A stretch of 64,000 nt of DNA from NCBI GenBank assembly GCA_013298765.1, contig JAAFJA010000012.1, positions 62,001-126,000 on the forward strand. The letters run 5' to 3'. Shown piece after piece: positions 1 to 8,162 of the stretch. The notes under the pieces are model-generated. The model was given only the letters and a program-made list of their open reading frames with translations. It made no database searches and was not told the DNA's origin. The DNA is from Betaproteobacteria bacterium (GTDB taxonomy: Bacteria > Pseudomonadota > Gammaproteobacteria > Burkholderiales > Casimicrobiaceae). Each line of letters opens with the position of its first letter. The stretch's first letter is position 1. The position numbers were made by a program, and so were the translations under genes.

Positions 1-426
1 TTCGGCACACCGAAGCGACCAGAAGATTTGGACACGCATCGACTGATTGCGAATTCCGCAAGTCAGTCGCTCAATCGCTGGTCATTCAAAGCAGACAATC
101 CGACGACTCGCACAACGCGAACCGCACGAAACACGCGAAACACATCAAGCAATGTCGAATCGATCAACATCAAAGGCCACACCCGCGCGGACAACACCTC
201 GATTGTTCTCGCACTCGCGCTCGAAGGCGTCGGTATCGCGCGGCTGAACGAGTTGCTAGTCGCACCACTCGTTGCGAGCGGTCAGCTTGTGCAAGTGCTC
301 GCAAAATACGAGCTTGAGACGAAGAACGAGGTGTACGCCGTGATGTTGCCGGAGCGACATCGCTTACCGAAAGTTCGCGCTTGCATCGATCATTGGGAGG
401 ATTCATTCCGCACGCTCAGCAAATAG
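1..426 (+). CDS. LysR-family transcriptional regulator, C-terminal part (5' end outside window)
   Basis: The frame is open from base 1, so only about 141 codons of the C-terminal effector-binding domain are seen. The first residues, FGTPKRPEDLDTHRLI, match the GxPxxPxDLxxH motif of LysR substrate-binding domains. They are followed by a WxF segment, the 'ALEGVGIARL' helix, 'LVASGQLVQVL', and a closing 'PKVRACIDHW' helix. The N-terminal helix-turn-helix lies upstream of the window. LysR proteins usually control a nearby or divergent gene, but that partner is not visible here. The family assignment is firm; the target and effector are unknown. Confidence 0.85.
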   Translation, partial: FGTPKRPEDLDTHRLIANSASQSLNRWSFKADNPTTRTTRTARNTRNTSSNVESINIKGHTRADNTSIVLALALEGVGIARLNELLVAPLVASGQLVQVLAKYELETKNEVYAVMLPERHRLPKVRACIDHWEDSFRTLSK

Positions 427-564
427 CACCGCTACTCAAGCGTCCTGAATTTGAAACTACGATGGGAGCACGTCTTGGATACTGACCGAAAACGAGAGGA
501 TGATGAGCGCTTGAGTCGATTTCCGAAGACGTGATTGTTCACACTAGAAAAAGGTGCACGGTAT

Positions 565-1071
565 TCAACCAACGAGCTTTTCATGCAAGATGGTCTTTCT
601 GTAGCGAAAGAAAATTACCGCGCAAGCAACTAAGTGCACAAATAATGATTGTCTCGCTCCTTCCGTTTCCAGAGTTATTGCCTCAAATATGCTGATTCGG
701 CAGAGAGGTTCCCAAACGTGCGAGTAGAGACAACCCGGAGCAAACAACCAACCAGAAATAACGAGAAGCACAAGTCCCGACGTAATGCATGCAAACAGCA
801 TCCCACGAACAGATTTTGCGAATCCAAACTGAGCGCCAAAAATAAGCGACGGTACGAGGAAAAACAGAATGCCTGCGTATGCGGGAAACAGACCGGACAA
901 CACTAGAGTTAGCAAATTGGCGTCATACTTGCTCGCCACTGCGCTGTAACTTCCCGAAAGATATGCCGAGATCGGCACGGCAACTATGACGAGTGCAGCC
1001 GTGAAGGCCAGATAGCAAATCGTTGACACGATTGCTCGCCCAAGTCGATCAGGTTTTGTCACTCCCTCCAT
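565..1071 (-). CDS. hypothetical integral membrane protein
   Basis: Encodes a 168-residue protein with about four hydrophobic segments: near residues 15-38, 52-75, 82-107 and close to the C-terminus. It ends in a basic tail, as inner-membrane proteins often do. The ATG at 1071 is preferred because a GGGGAG Shine-Dalgarno-like sequence precedes it; an in-frame TTG at 1101 would add ten residues. I do not recognise a family. The gene stands alone between the LysR fragment and the MFS transporter and shares the transporter's strand, with a gap of about 60 bases, so co-transcription is possible. Confidence 0.55.
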   Translation of the reverse strand: MEGVTKPDRLGRAIVSTICYLAFTAALVIVAVPISAYLSGSYSAVASKYDANLLTLVLSGLFPAYAGILFFLVPSLIFGAQFGFAKSVRGMLFACITSGLVLLVISGWLFAPGCLYSHVWEPLCRISIFEAITLETEGARQSLFVHLVACAVIFFRYRKTILHEKLVG

Positions 1072-1131
1072 GTTGCTCAATCTCCCCATTTGCAATCGCA
1101 ACGTATCTCGTAATGCCCTCGTTGTAGGTGG

Positions 1132-2412
1132 TTACGCAACCGCTACTCGCTTATCCAACGCCCGCTCATCAATCGGCAAATGCACCAGCGCGGCGAACAC
1201 GCCGAGCGCGATGATGATGATCCACACGGTGTTGTAGTTGCCTTGCAGGTCGAACATTTTTCCACCGAGCCACGCACCCAGGAAGCTGCCGATCTGATGT
1301 GAAAAGAAGACGATGCCGCCGAGCATGCCGAGGTAGCGTGCGCCGTAGATTTGGGCGACCAGCGCGTTGGTGGGCGGTACGGTGGAGAGCCACAAGAAAC
1401 CGATCGCCGCAGCGAACGCGTACACCGACCACGCGGTAAGCGGAAGCGCGAGGAAGATGACGATCACGATCGAGCGCATCAAGTAAATGAATGAAAGCAC
1501 GTAGCGCTTAGGCATTTTTCCTGCGACTACACCCGCGAGATATGTGCCGATGCAATTAAACAAGCCGACCAGAGCGAGCGCGGTCACGCCCACGTGCGCA
1601 GGCACGCCTTTGTCGAGCAAATAGGGCGTGAGGTGCGCGCCGATGAAAACGACTTGGAAACCGCATACGAAATAGCCAAGTGTGAGCAATAAGTACGAGC
1701 GATCCGCAAACGCGGTTTTCATCGCCTCGCCCGCAGTTGCTTGGCCGACGCTAGAGGGCTGCGGTAGCTTTCCTTTTTCGCCGAGCTTCGCGAAATACCA
1801 GCCTAGCGGTGCCATCGTGGCGGTTATCACCGCGAGACCGAGGAGCGAAAATTTCCAACCTTCAGTCGAGATAAACCACTGCCCGACCGGGATCATGATG
1901 AACTGGCCAAACGACCCAGCGGCGGCACTGATACCAAACGCCCACGCGCGCCGCGAGGCATCCACCATCTTGCCGAGGACGCTGTAGGCCACCGAATACG
2001 TCGTGCAAGCAACGGCGACCCCCATGATGATGCCGCCAGAGAGCGCGAGCGTGGTGCCACTACTGAGGAACGCGGTCCAGACCAAACCGATCGAGTAAAG
2101 CACCGCGCCGATCATGAGCACGCGTTTCGCGCCGTAGCGATCGGCGATGTAGCCGATGAATGGCTGAGAGATTCCCCAAAGCAGGTTTTGCAGCGCGACC
2201 GCGAACGAGAAAACTTCGCGCCCCCACTTCATGTCTGACGAGATCGGCTGCAAGAAAAGCCCCGAAAACGCGTTTCGCGTGCCCATCGCGATGCCTAAGA
2301 TGATCGAGACCGTCAGCAATGCGTAGACGATATTTTTGTTGCGTTCGGAGTCGGTCATTGGAGCCTTCGGTGCGTCTTTCGATGCTTTAGCGTCTATTAT
2401 CGTTTGTGGCAT
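1132..2412 (-). CDS. MFS transporter
   Basis: Encodes a major facilitator superfamily permease of 426 residues with about twelve membrane segments. The loop between helices 2 and 3 reads 'GYIADRYGAKRVLMIG', the classical MFS motif A. The start at 2412 gives 'MPQTIIDAK', a short cytoplasmic leader before the first helix; an upstream in-frame start at 2616 would run through a REP doublet and is rejected. The substrate cannot be told from sequence; the N-terminal pattern resembles the oxalate/formate and monocarboxylate-type MFS branch. The gene is divergent from the RidA gene across a 178-base spacer. Confidence 0.85.
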   Translation of the reverse strand: MPQTIIDAKASKDAPKAPMTDSERNKNIVYALLTVSIILGIAMGTRNAFSGLFLQPISSDMKWGREVFSFAVALQNLLWGISQPFIGYIADRYGAKRVLMIGAVLYSIGLVWTAFLSSGTTLALSGGIIMGVAVACTTYSVAYSVLGKMVDASRRAWAFGISAAAGSFGQFIMIPVGQWFISTEGWKFSLLGLAVITATMAPLGWYFAKLGEKGKLPQPSSVGQATAGEAMKTAFADRSYLLLTLGYFVCGFQVVFIGAHLTPYLLDKGVPAHVGVTALALVGLFNCIGTYLAGVVAGKMPKRYVLSFIYLMRSIVIVIFLALPLTAWSVYAFAAAIGFLWLSTVPPTNALVAQIYGARYLGMLGGIVFFSHQIGSFLGAWLGGKMFDLQGNYNTVWIIIIALGVFAALVHLPIDERALDKRVAVA

Positions 2413-2480
2413 TGTGTGACGCCATGAGCGAGACCGAAAATTGAGCGGGCTAAGATGCATGAAATGCAAGCGACGCGATT

Positions 2481-2577
2481 GTGGGAGCGCGCTTGCGCGC
2501 GAAAACGATCTTTGCGAGACTCCACGGAAAGCAGGAAGTGCTAAGGAAAAATCTTTCGCGCGCAAGCGCGCTCCCAC
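2481..2577. repeat. REP doublet (REPIN-like), GTGGGAGCGCGC family
   Basis: Two 24-base arms, 2481-2504 and 2554-2577, are perfect reverse complements of each other and flank a 49-base spacer. Each arm starts GTGGGAGCGCGCTTGCGCGC and can itself fold through its GCGCGC core. This is the layout of REP doublets, which are moved by RAYT (TnpA-REP) transposases elsewhere in the genome. It fills the divergent spacer between the MFS and RidA genes. The sequence resembles pseudomonad REPs that begin GTGGGAGCGG. Confidence 0.8.
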
Positions 2578-2590
2578 ACGCTGATATTCA

Positions 2591-2989
2591 ATGAAGACAT
2601 TCTGGAAACCCCACACCCCGCCACAAATCTACGCGCCGTTATCGACGTACAACCACGCGATCGAGTTGCCGCCGGGCGCGCGAATTCTTGAATCAAGCGG
2701 GCAGTTGCCGGTTCGCGCCGATGGCTCGTGGCCTGACGGCATCGCCGCTCAAACCGAACTTGTGTGGCAAAACATCGTGGCGATTCTTGCCAGCGCAGAG
2801 ATGACGGTTGAGCATCTCGTACGGGTGAAAACGTTTTTGATTCAGCGCGAACACATCGCCGAGTATTCGCGAGTGCGCTCAACGTTTTTGAGTGACTGTC
2901 GGCCCGCGAGTACGCTAATTATGGTTTCTGGATTCACGCGACCGGAGTGGTTAGTGGAGGTGGAGATTACGGCGGCGAAAATTGACTAG
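2591..2989 (+). CDS. RidA/YjgF-family protein
   Basis: Encodes a 132-residue protein of the RidA (YjgF/YER057c/UK114) family, small trimeric cytoplasmic proteins, some of which hydrolyse reactive enamine/imine intermediates. The C-terminal signature is clear: 'CRPASTLIMVSGFTRP' followed by 'VEVEI', with the arginine that binds the substrate carboxylate in RidA. The N-terminus carries an 'ILESSGQLPV' strand. It is divergent from the MFS gene and is followed by a REP doublet and an FAD-linked oxidase, so a catabolic role is plausible but unproven. Paralogues outside the RidA subfamily often lack deaminase activity. Confidence 0.85.
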   Translation: MKTFWKPHTPPQIYAPLSTYNHAIELPPGARILESSGQLPVRADGSWPDGIAAQTELVWQNIVAILASAEMTVEHLVRVKTFLIQREHIAEYSRVRSTFLSDCRPASTLIMVSGFTRPEWLVEVEITAAKID

Positions 2990-3028
2990 CGCTGTGCACA
3001 CAATCGAAGAGAAACTACCGTGTCGGCT

Positions 3029-3177
3029 GCTGTCATCCCCGCGAAGGCGGGGACCCAGACCCCGAGAAATTTCCCGACGCGAGCCCTTTTTGACGTGCTG
3101 GTTAGACGAAAATCTCTTAGTGCGAAATTCAATCAAAACTTCCCGGTCTGGGTCCCTGCCTTCGCGGGGATGACAGC
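3029..3177. repeat. REP doublet, GTCATCCCCGCGAAGGCGGGG family
   Basis: Two 33-base arms at 3029-3061 and 3145-3177 are inverted copies with one mismatch, separated by 83 bases. Each arm contains the hairpin CCCCGCGAAGGCGGGG within GTCATCCCC...ACCCAG, a repeat type widespread in proteobacterial intergenic regions. It lies between the RidA gene and the FAD-oxidase gene and ends 2 bases before that gene's first possible ATG. Confidence 0.85.
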
Positions 3178-3179
3178 AT

Positions 3180-4538
3180 ATGCAGCGACCAGTAAATCAG
3201 ATGTCTCACGTAGAAATTCTTAAGGCACAGCTCCCTTCTCTCGACTGGATCTCCGACGACAAGGAAATCGAGAAACTCTCGAAAGACTACTACTGGTTTT
3301 CGCCGCTGTTGAAATCCGAGCTCGATAGCAAGCGCGCGGACGCCGTCGTGCGCCCGCGCACGCGCGAGGAGCTCGCCACTGTCGTGAGTGAGTGCGCCAA
3401 AACCAGAACACCGATCACGATGCGCGGCGCGGGCACGGGCAACTACGGTCAGGCAATTCCGTTGCAGGGCGGCGTTGTGATCGACATGACTGCAATGAAT
3501 CGGATCGTTTCGATTGAACGCGGCACGGCGACGGTGGAGGCGGGTTGCAAGTTGCTCGTGCTCGAACAGGCGGCGAACGACGCAGGATTCGAACAGCGCA
3601 CGTATCCAAGTACGTTTCGGCTCGCCACCATCGGTGGTTTGTTTGGCGGCGGCTTTGGTGGTGTGGGTTCAATTAACTTCGGGCCGATCTATGCGCCCGC
3701 GAATGTGTTGTCGCTCAAAGTAATGACGGTGTCTGAAGCGCCGGAGATCGTTGAACTGCAGGGCGACGAATGCCTCGCGCTCGCGCATGCGTACGGGACG
3801 AACGGCATCATTGTTGAGCTAACGATCGCACTCGCACCGAAACAGCATTGGAACGAGAGCTATGCGAGCTTCCCGTCGTTCGATGCGGCGGTGGGTTTCG
3901 GGGCGGCGCTCGCGGCTTCGCCCGGAATCGTGAAGAAACAATGCGGCATCTTCGCGGCTGGGTTCACAAAATACATGTTGCTTCTGAGAAAGCTCATCGC
4001 CGCAGATCAGCCCTACGCGATCAGTTTGATCGCCGATAGCAGCGAAGCGGCGTATCGCGCATTGGTTGCAGCGCATGGCGGAACGGTGAATCACTGGGCG
4101 AGTGCAGAAGAAGCCGCCTCGCGTGGGCGCTACGCGCACGAGTTCTGCTGGAACCACACGACCATGCACGTGTTGCGCCTCGATCCTTCGTTCACGTATT
4201 TGCAGTGTTTGTTAAGCGATCCCGTGAAACAGGCGAAGGCGCTCTACGACGAAATGAACCCACGCGTGATGCTGCACTTCGAGTTCATTCGTAACGCCGA
4301 GGGTGCGGTGGCCTGTGGCGGCTTGCCTGTCATGCGTTTTGAATCAAAAGCGCAGATTGAGAAAGACATCGCGACCTTTGAATCGCACGGCGCGTTCGTC
4401 ATGAATCCGCATGTGTACGAAGTTGAAGAAGGCAATTCGCGGCAGATCGATCCAAAGCAAGTCGCAGCGAAACGCCGGTTTGATCCACTAGGGCTGTTGA
4501 ATCCCGGCAAGCTTCGCGGGTGGGCTCAACGTTCGTAG
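3180..4538 (+). CDS. FAD-binding oxidase/dehydrogenase (GlcD-like)
   Basis: Encodes a 452-residue FAD-dependent oxidoreductase of the PCMH/vanillyl-alcohol oxidase fold. The N-terminal half carries the FAD-binding pattern: 'VVRPRTREELATVV', then 'PITMRGAGTGNYGQ' (pyrophosphate loop), then 'TIGGLFGGGFGGVGS'. The C-terminus 'RFDPLGLLNPGKL' is the typical DPxGxLNPGK ending of D-lactate/glycolate oxidase-like proteins. The substrate is not determinable. A second ATG at 3201 (MSHVEIL) is an equally good start, since the first lies directly after a REP arm. A decayed copy of its C-terminus occurs at 5870-5992. Confidence 0.85.
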   Translation: MQRPVNQMSHVEILKAQLPSLDWISDDKEIEKLSKDYYWFSPLLKSELDSKRADAVVRPRTREELATVVSECAKTRTPITMRGAGTGNYGQAIPLQGGVVIDMTAMNRIVSIERGTATVEAGCKLLVLEQAANDAGFEQRTYPSTFRLATIGGLFGGGFGGVGSINFGPIYAPANVLSLKVMTVSEAPEIVELQGDECLALAHAYGTNGIIVELTIALAPKQHWNESYASFPSFDAAVGFGAALAASPGIVKKQCGIFAAGFTKYMLLLRKLIAADQPYAISLIADSSEAAYRALVAAHGGTVNHWASAEEAASRGRYAHEFCWNHTTMHVLRLDPSFTYLQCLLSDPVKQAKALYDEMNPRVMLHFEFIRNAEGAVACGGLPVMRFESKAQIEKDIATFESHGAFVMNPHVYEVEEGNSRQIDPKQVAAKRRFDPLGLLNPGKLRGWAQRS

Positions 4539-4642
4539 GCACGAGCCAGATCGCACACAAGCCGCATTGCGACTGACAGAGCGTGTTCGTGGTTAGACGA
4601 GCTCACCGCGAACGGAATCGACTTAGGAGAAACCGGGCCGAC

Positions 4643-5233
4643 TCAATCCTTGCGACGCAGCATGTCGAAGGCCATCAAATGCGTCGCCCCGGAAATGCCC
4701 ACACCAAAGAGCGGAATCAATGCCATCGGCAACACCGCAATCGGTGCCATACGCTCATCTTGCAGTAGCGTGTAGGTCAAACCTGTGCCGACAGCAACGA
4801 CGAAGTCGAGGAAGCCGAAGCCGTTGAAAATCCAATACCGCCGCAGACTTTCTGGCTTAAATGCCATGTACAGCGCTAGACTGCCAGCGATGAAATCTCC
4901 GACGCCTGCCAGTATCCAAAACAATGGTGGCAGCTGACCGTTCGCGCCATACCAGAAGAACATCAATGCTGCCGGAATACGCCACATGTGCAGCAACATG
5001 ATCCGTCGATGACCGATTGCTTCGACATAGAGCCGCACGCGGCTCGACGAGAAATACCAAATAGTGGGCAGGATGATGCTGACTGCGACAAGCGCGCCGA
5101 TCAGGGGCTGGTACAGCGAGCTGAAAAAACCGCTCTCGCTGCCGATAATCACGGCAACAAACCATGCAATTGCCAATCCGAAGAAAACATTTGTGGTGCG
5201 CCGAAACTCTGCGGCGCTGATCTTTGTGCTCAT
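4643..5233 (-). CDS. hypothetical multi-pass membrane protein, probable MarR target
   Basis: Encodes 196 residues with about six hydrophobic helices, beginning after 'MSTKISAAEFRRTTN' and ending in the cytoplasmic-looking tail 'FDMLRRKD'. No enzyme motif is visible and I do not recognise the family. It lies 112 bases downstream of the MarR gene on the same strand. A palindrome at 5317-5330 upstream of its start matches one upstream of the MarR gene, so it is probably the regulated partner. By analogy with MarR-linked membrane proteins it may serve in stress or solute response, but that is inference. Confidence 0.65.
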   Translation of the reverse strand: MSTKISAAEFRRTTNVFFGLAIAWFVAVIIGSESGFFSSLYQPLIGALVAVSIILPTIWYFSSSRVRLYVEAIGHRRIMLLHMWRIPAALMFFWYGANGQLPPLFWILAGVGDFIAGSLALYMAFKPESLRRYWIFNGFGFLDFVVAVGTGLTYTLLQDERMAPIAVLPMALIPLFGVGISGATHLMAFDMLRRKD

Positions 5234-5316
5234 GATAAGGCTCCAAGGTAGATGTGGGAGGATGATTCAAGTTGTTCTGTGCCCGACTGAGGGGCGGAGC
5301 ACCAAACAGCAATCGC

Positions 5317-5330
5317 ATGTATATGCATGT
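5317..5330. promoter_or_regulatory. putative MarR operator, copy 1
   Basis: The 14-mer ATGTATATGCATGT forms a nearly perfect palindrome (CATGtATATgCATG, 12 of 14 symmetric). It lies 84 bases upstream of the membrane-protein start at 5233. The same 14-mer, inverted, occurs at 5811-5824 in front of the MarR gene. An identical dyad before both genes is the expected layout of an autoregulated MarR unit; binding itself is inferred. Confidence 0.6.
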
Positions 5331-5345
5331 GTTACGATAAAAAAT

Positions 5346-5771
5346 TTAAGTCATAGCGCGATCCGCAAGATCAAACATGTCGCTGTGCATTTCTTTCATA
5401 CGCCGCTTGCCAACGCGCTGCTCAACGAACCTTTGCGCGCGCTCCCACGGCACGATTGCTTGCTCAAATACTCGCTGACCTTCCGTTGTCAATTCCCAGC
5501 ATTTCTCGCGGCCACTGGGTCGGTCCGTCACCTGCACCCAGTCGTTGCCTTGCAAGATGGCGAGCGTTCGCGTCAGTGTCGATTGCTCCATCGCCAGCAC
5601 GTCGACCAAATCGGTGATGCGCGAACCGGGCGCGAAGTGCAGCGCCTGCAGCAGAGTAAATTGAGTGACGCGCAAACCCACCTCACGCAACTGTTCGTCG
5701 TAGATCGAGGTCAGTACGCGAGTGGCTTGGCGCAGCGTCGCGCAATAGCATGGGAGATGGGTGAGGCTCAT
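5346..5771 (-). CDS. MarR-family transcriptional regulator
   Basis: Encodes a 141-residue winged-helix regulator. The DNA-binding part reads 'GLRVTQFTLLQAL' (helix), 'SRITDLVDVLAMEQSTLTRT' (recognition helix) and 'GNDWVQVTDRPSGREKCWEL', the DxR-containing wing typical of MarR. The C-terminal helix forms the dimer interface in this family. Start 5771 (MSLTHLPC) is preferred over longer in-frame starts because it sits directly downstream of the operator-like palindrome at 5811-5824. It probably represses itself and the downstream membrane gene. The ligand is unknown. Confidence 0.85.
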   Translation of the reverse strand: MSLTHLPCYCATLRQATRVLTSIYDEQLREVGLRVTQFTLLQALHFAPGSRITDLVDVLAMEQSTLTRTLAILQGNDWVQVTDRPSGREKCWELTTEGQRVFEQAIVPWERAQRFVEQRVGKRRMKEMHSDMFDLADRAMT

Positions 5772-5810
5772 TGTGTTGCTGCTCGTTCTCGGTTGACTGA
5801 TTCCCAATAT

Positions 5811-5824
5811 ACATGCATATACAT
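5811..5824. promoter_or_regulatory. putative MarR operator, copy 2
   Basis: ACATGCATATACAT is the exact reverse complement of the 14-mer at 5317-5330. It is centred about 46 bases upstream of the MarR start codon at 5771, where a promoter would be expected. The pair supports autoregulation plus control of the membrane gene. Confidence 0.6.
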
Positions 5825-5869
5825 TGTTTATCAAGTGATGATCTTTTCTTGAGCAAAATTTGTTTCCAG

Positions 5870-5992
5870 GTAGCGCTCGCAATGAACCCGCAGGTGAGCG
5901 GAGTTGAAGAAGGTGAATCGAAGCAGGTAGCCGCGAAGCGAAGGATTTGTCTGCCACGTTTCTTGACTCGGGGGCAGTTGCTTGGATGGGCG
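5870..5992 (+). pseudogene. relic of an FAD-oxidase C-terminus (duplicate of the 3180-4538 gene)
   Basis: The frame here reads MNPQVSGVEEGESKQ, VAAKRR and QLLGWA. The C-terminus of the FAD oxidase at 4399-4525 reads MNPHVYEVEEGNSRQ, VAAKRR and KLRGWA. The similarity covers about 40 residues, with a small deletion, in the same orientation. The rest of the oxidase is absent, so this is a decayed partial duplication. It is not part of the creatininase gene, although the frame stays open into it. Confidence 0.65.
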
Positions 5993-5998
5993 AGCCCT

Positions 5999-6197
5999 TG
6001 TAGGCGCGGACTTGGCCGCGCTTGGTTGCGCAAAATCGGACGTAGTTTGGAGCGCCAACGCTCAAGAGCCCCAGGCAGTGGTCTACAGAAACGGCCTTGC
6101 GCGTCCAGATCAGAGCCTACAAAATCGCGGCAAATTCGCTTGTTCAAACTATCATGCGGGTTCCGTACACCGAGGCGCGACCAAGTCCGCGCCTACA
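5999..6197. repeat. REP doublet, TGTAGGCGCGGACTTGG family
   Basis: Arms at 5999-6020 and 6176-6197 are inverted 22-base copies with one mismatch, sharing TGTAGGCGCGGACTTGG. A partial third unit (AGCCTACAAAATCGCGG) lies between them near 6115. The right arm ends 5 bases before the creatininase start codon, so the hairpin would lie in that gene's 5' leader. Confidence 0.7.
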
Positions 6198-6202
6198 AAA
6201 AC

Positions 6203-7015
6203 ATGATGCATGGTTTCATTCCCTCCGCGCGTTATTACCCCTACAAAACCTGGCAAGAGATTCGCGATTTGCCGGATAAGAAAAACGTGCCGCTCATCTT
6301 GCCGATTGGCTCGATCGAGCAACATGGGCCGCATCTTCCTGTGGCGGTGGATTCAGCGCTCACGCTTGGCGTGATTGGTGAGGCACTCGCGCGGTTGCCG
6401 AAGGAGAATCCCGCGCTCTGCTTACCGCCGCTTTACTACGGCAAGAGCAACGAGCATGATGGTTTTCCTGGCACGATCACGCTCTCGGCCAACACGCTCA
6501 CCACCTTGCTCATGGAAATTGGCGAGCAAGCCTATGTGAGCGGTTTCCGCAAACTCGTGCTCGTCAACGGACACGGCGGTCAGCCGGAAATCTTGCGCAT
6601 TGCGGCGCGCGATTTGCACGTGAAGCACCGCGACTATCACTGCTGGCATTTGTTCATCTGGGACGTGCCAAACAAGATCAACGATCTGCTCTCGGCGAAA
6701 GAGGCGGCGATTGGCATTCACGCAGGCGACGCGGAAACGTCGCTGATGATGAAGCTTCTGCCCGATACGGTGCACATGGATCGTGCGGAGGCGAACTGGC
6801 CCGCAGAGCGGCGCGCTGATCAACTCACGTATTTCAATGGGCGGCTCACCAAGGCTTGGACGACCGCAGACATATCAACCAACGGAACGGTGGGCGATCC
6901 GACCACGGCGACGCTTGCCAAGGGCGAACAAATCCTTGACCAACTCGCAACCGGTTGGGTGCGGGTATTTGAAGAAATTCACCGTTGGCCGAGCCACGAG
7001 CAACATGCGAAATAG
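6203..7015 (+). CDS. creatininase-family amidohydrolase
   Basis: Encodes 270 residues of the creatininase/MftE family of binuclear metal hydrolases. The metal-binding pattern E-x-H-x8-D is seen in 'GSIEQHGPHLPVAVD', followed by the 'VNGHGG' loop and 'HAGDAETS', which holds the later metal-binding glutamate. Start 6203 (MMHGF) is chosen because the upstream open frame contains an oxidase relic and a REP doublet rather than gene sequence. Substrates in this family include creatinine and other cyclic or formylated amides; which one applies here is unknown. A hairpin element follows the stop. Confidence 0.85.
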   Translation: MMHGFIPSARYYPYKTWQEIRDLPDKKNVPLILPIGSIEQHGPHLPVAVDSALTLGVIGEALARLPKENPALCLPPLYYGKSNEHDGFPGTITLSANTLTTLLMEIGEQAYVSGFRKLVLVNGHGGQPEILRIAARDLHVKHRDYHCWHLFIWDVPNKINDLLSAKEAAIGIHAGDAETSLMMKLLPDTVHMDRAEANWPAERRADQLTYFNGRLTKAWTTADISTNGTVGDPTTATLAKGEQILDQLATGWVRVFEEIHRWPSHEQHAK

Positions 7016-7035
7016 CCAAACACCTTTTCGACGTT

Positions 7036-7120
7036 CTCCCATAATCAATCGGGTATAGAAGTCATTTTTTGCTTTTTCGCGAATACGGCAATGGTGCACT
7101 AGCCCTGATTTAATGGGGCT
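7036..7120. repeat. paired AT-core palindrome element (about 85 bases), copy 1
   Basis: The right half, AGCCCTGATTTAATGGGGCT (7101-7120), is a palindrome with GC arms and an ATTTAAT core. The left half at 7036-7054 (CCCATAATCAATCGGG core) is a weaker inverted counterpart, about 46 bases away. Similar half-sites with almost the same spacing occur at 25959-26043 and 54280-54363. Apart from this element, the 7016-7312 gap shows only a short REP-like hairpin near 7190-7211. Confidence 0.5.
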
Positions 7121-7312
7121 TAAATCCATTTTTCCGTTTCCTGCGAGTATTCTGAGTTTCGAAAAGCGGAAGCGTGAGCGTTTTCGAGCGTAGGCGCGGG
7201 CTGCGGCTACGGCAAAATATGCCAACGTTCTAACTTAGCGCCATGATCAGCGCGCCACGAATTGCGACCTCCTCCCTCCTACCGCCTTCTGACTGAAACC
7301 TCGCTGCGACGG

Positions 7313-7993
7313 ATGCGCGGTTTCTGGCGCGTGGGTGGCGGCCTGCCTTGGTGGGCGTGGGTGATTCTTGGCGCGATCGTGTTCTTCTTGTTGCAGGGTG
7401 CGCACACCTTCGTTAACCCATCAGCGGTCGGCGCAGAACGCGTGTCGTCGCTGATCGATGCGGCGTCGGTTGCAGCATTTATCGCTTCTTTAGGGTTTGC
7501 GGTTCACAGCTTCATGAATCGCGCACGCGAAACTGACGACGTCATCCCGGTGAATGCGCCGCTGCGCGATAGCGACCCGCGCATGACTTGGGGCCACTTC
7601 GAATTGCTCGCGATTGAAGCCTTTCGCCGTCGCGGTTTTCAGATTACCGAGCGGGGCAGGGCAAGTGATGACGGGGCACGAAATCTACAGCTGCAACGTG
7701 GGCGACAAATCTTCATTGCGCACTGCAAAGCGTGGCGCAAGCGAGAGGTAGACATCGGCAGCATCCGCGAGCTCTACAGCATGGTGATAGTGGCCAAAGC
7801 GGCGGGCGGAATTGCGATTACAACAGGCAGCTTCACGCAAGAAGCGCGCACCTTCGCGGCGGGCCGCCAGTTGCAATTGATCGACGGACCGACGTTGCGC
7901 GAAATGCTGCGCGATGCGGAAGGCCAGCCCAGCGTGATGCCAACAATCATTCCCACTGATGTGGTCGCCGCGCCTACCGTCGGCAAACGGTAG
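7313..7993 (+). CDS. membrane protein with Mrr-type restriction-endonuclease-like domain
   Basis: Encodes 226 residues from the ATG at 7313; an upstream TTG at 7262 is possible. Two hydrophobic segments come first, near residues 13-30 and 45-65. A cytoplasmic Mrr_cat-like domain follows: 'WGHFELLAIEAFRRRGF', 'IFIAHCKAWRKREV', 'RELYSMV', 'IAITTGSFTQEARTFA', 'LQLIDGPTLREML'. In active relatives the domain carries G-x-DL and QxK catalytic residues. Here the aspartate position reads 'GARNL' and the QxK position reads HxK, so nuclease activity is doubtful. The family match is good; the function is unknown. Confidence 0.75.
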   Translation: MRGFWRVGGGLPWWAWVILGAIVFFLLQGAHTFVNPSAVGAERVSSLIDAASVAAFIASLGFAVHSFMNRARETDDVIPVNAPLRDSDPRMTWGHFELLAIEAFRRRGFQITERGRASDDGARNLQLQRGRQIFIAHCKAWRKREVDIGSIRELYSMVIVAKAAGGIAITTGSFTQEARTFAAGRQLQLIDGPTLREMLRDAEGQPSVMPTIIPTDVVAAPTVGKR

Positions 7994-8162
7994 GTGGCGC
8001 GACGAGGGGCTCTTGGAGCCGCGGTGCAGTGCCTCATCATCTTGCGAATCGACATGCCAACACTGGGTGCGGAGGATGCTCAGTGACATCTAATTTAGCC
8101 AGCAGAACACCTAGAGACGCAACGCAGATCGCCACGTAAAACTGGCCACCTTTCTTGCGAAA

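Noticed and set aside
2413-2616. 68-residue N-terminal extension of the MFS transporter
   Set aside because: It runs through a REP doublet and overlaps the divergent RidA start; the first membrane helix fits the 2412 start.
3449-3672. Antisense open frames within the FAD-oxidase gene
   Set aside because: Shadow frames rich in Arg/Ser/Cys with no family features.
5813-6202. N-terminal extension of the creatininase gene in the same open frame
   Set aside because: The stretch holds an oxidase-derived relic and a REP doublet; creatininase homology begins only after 6203.
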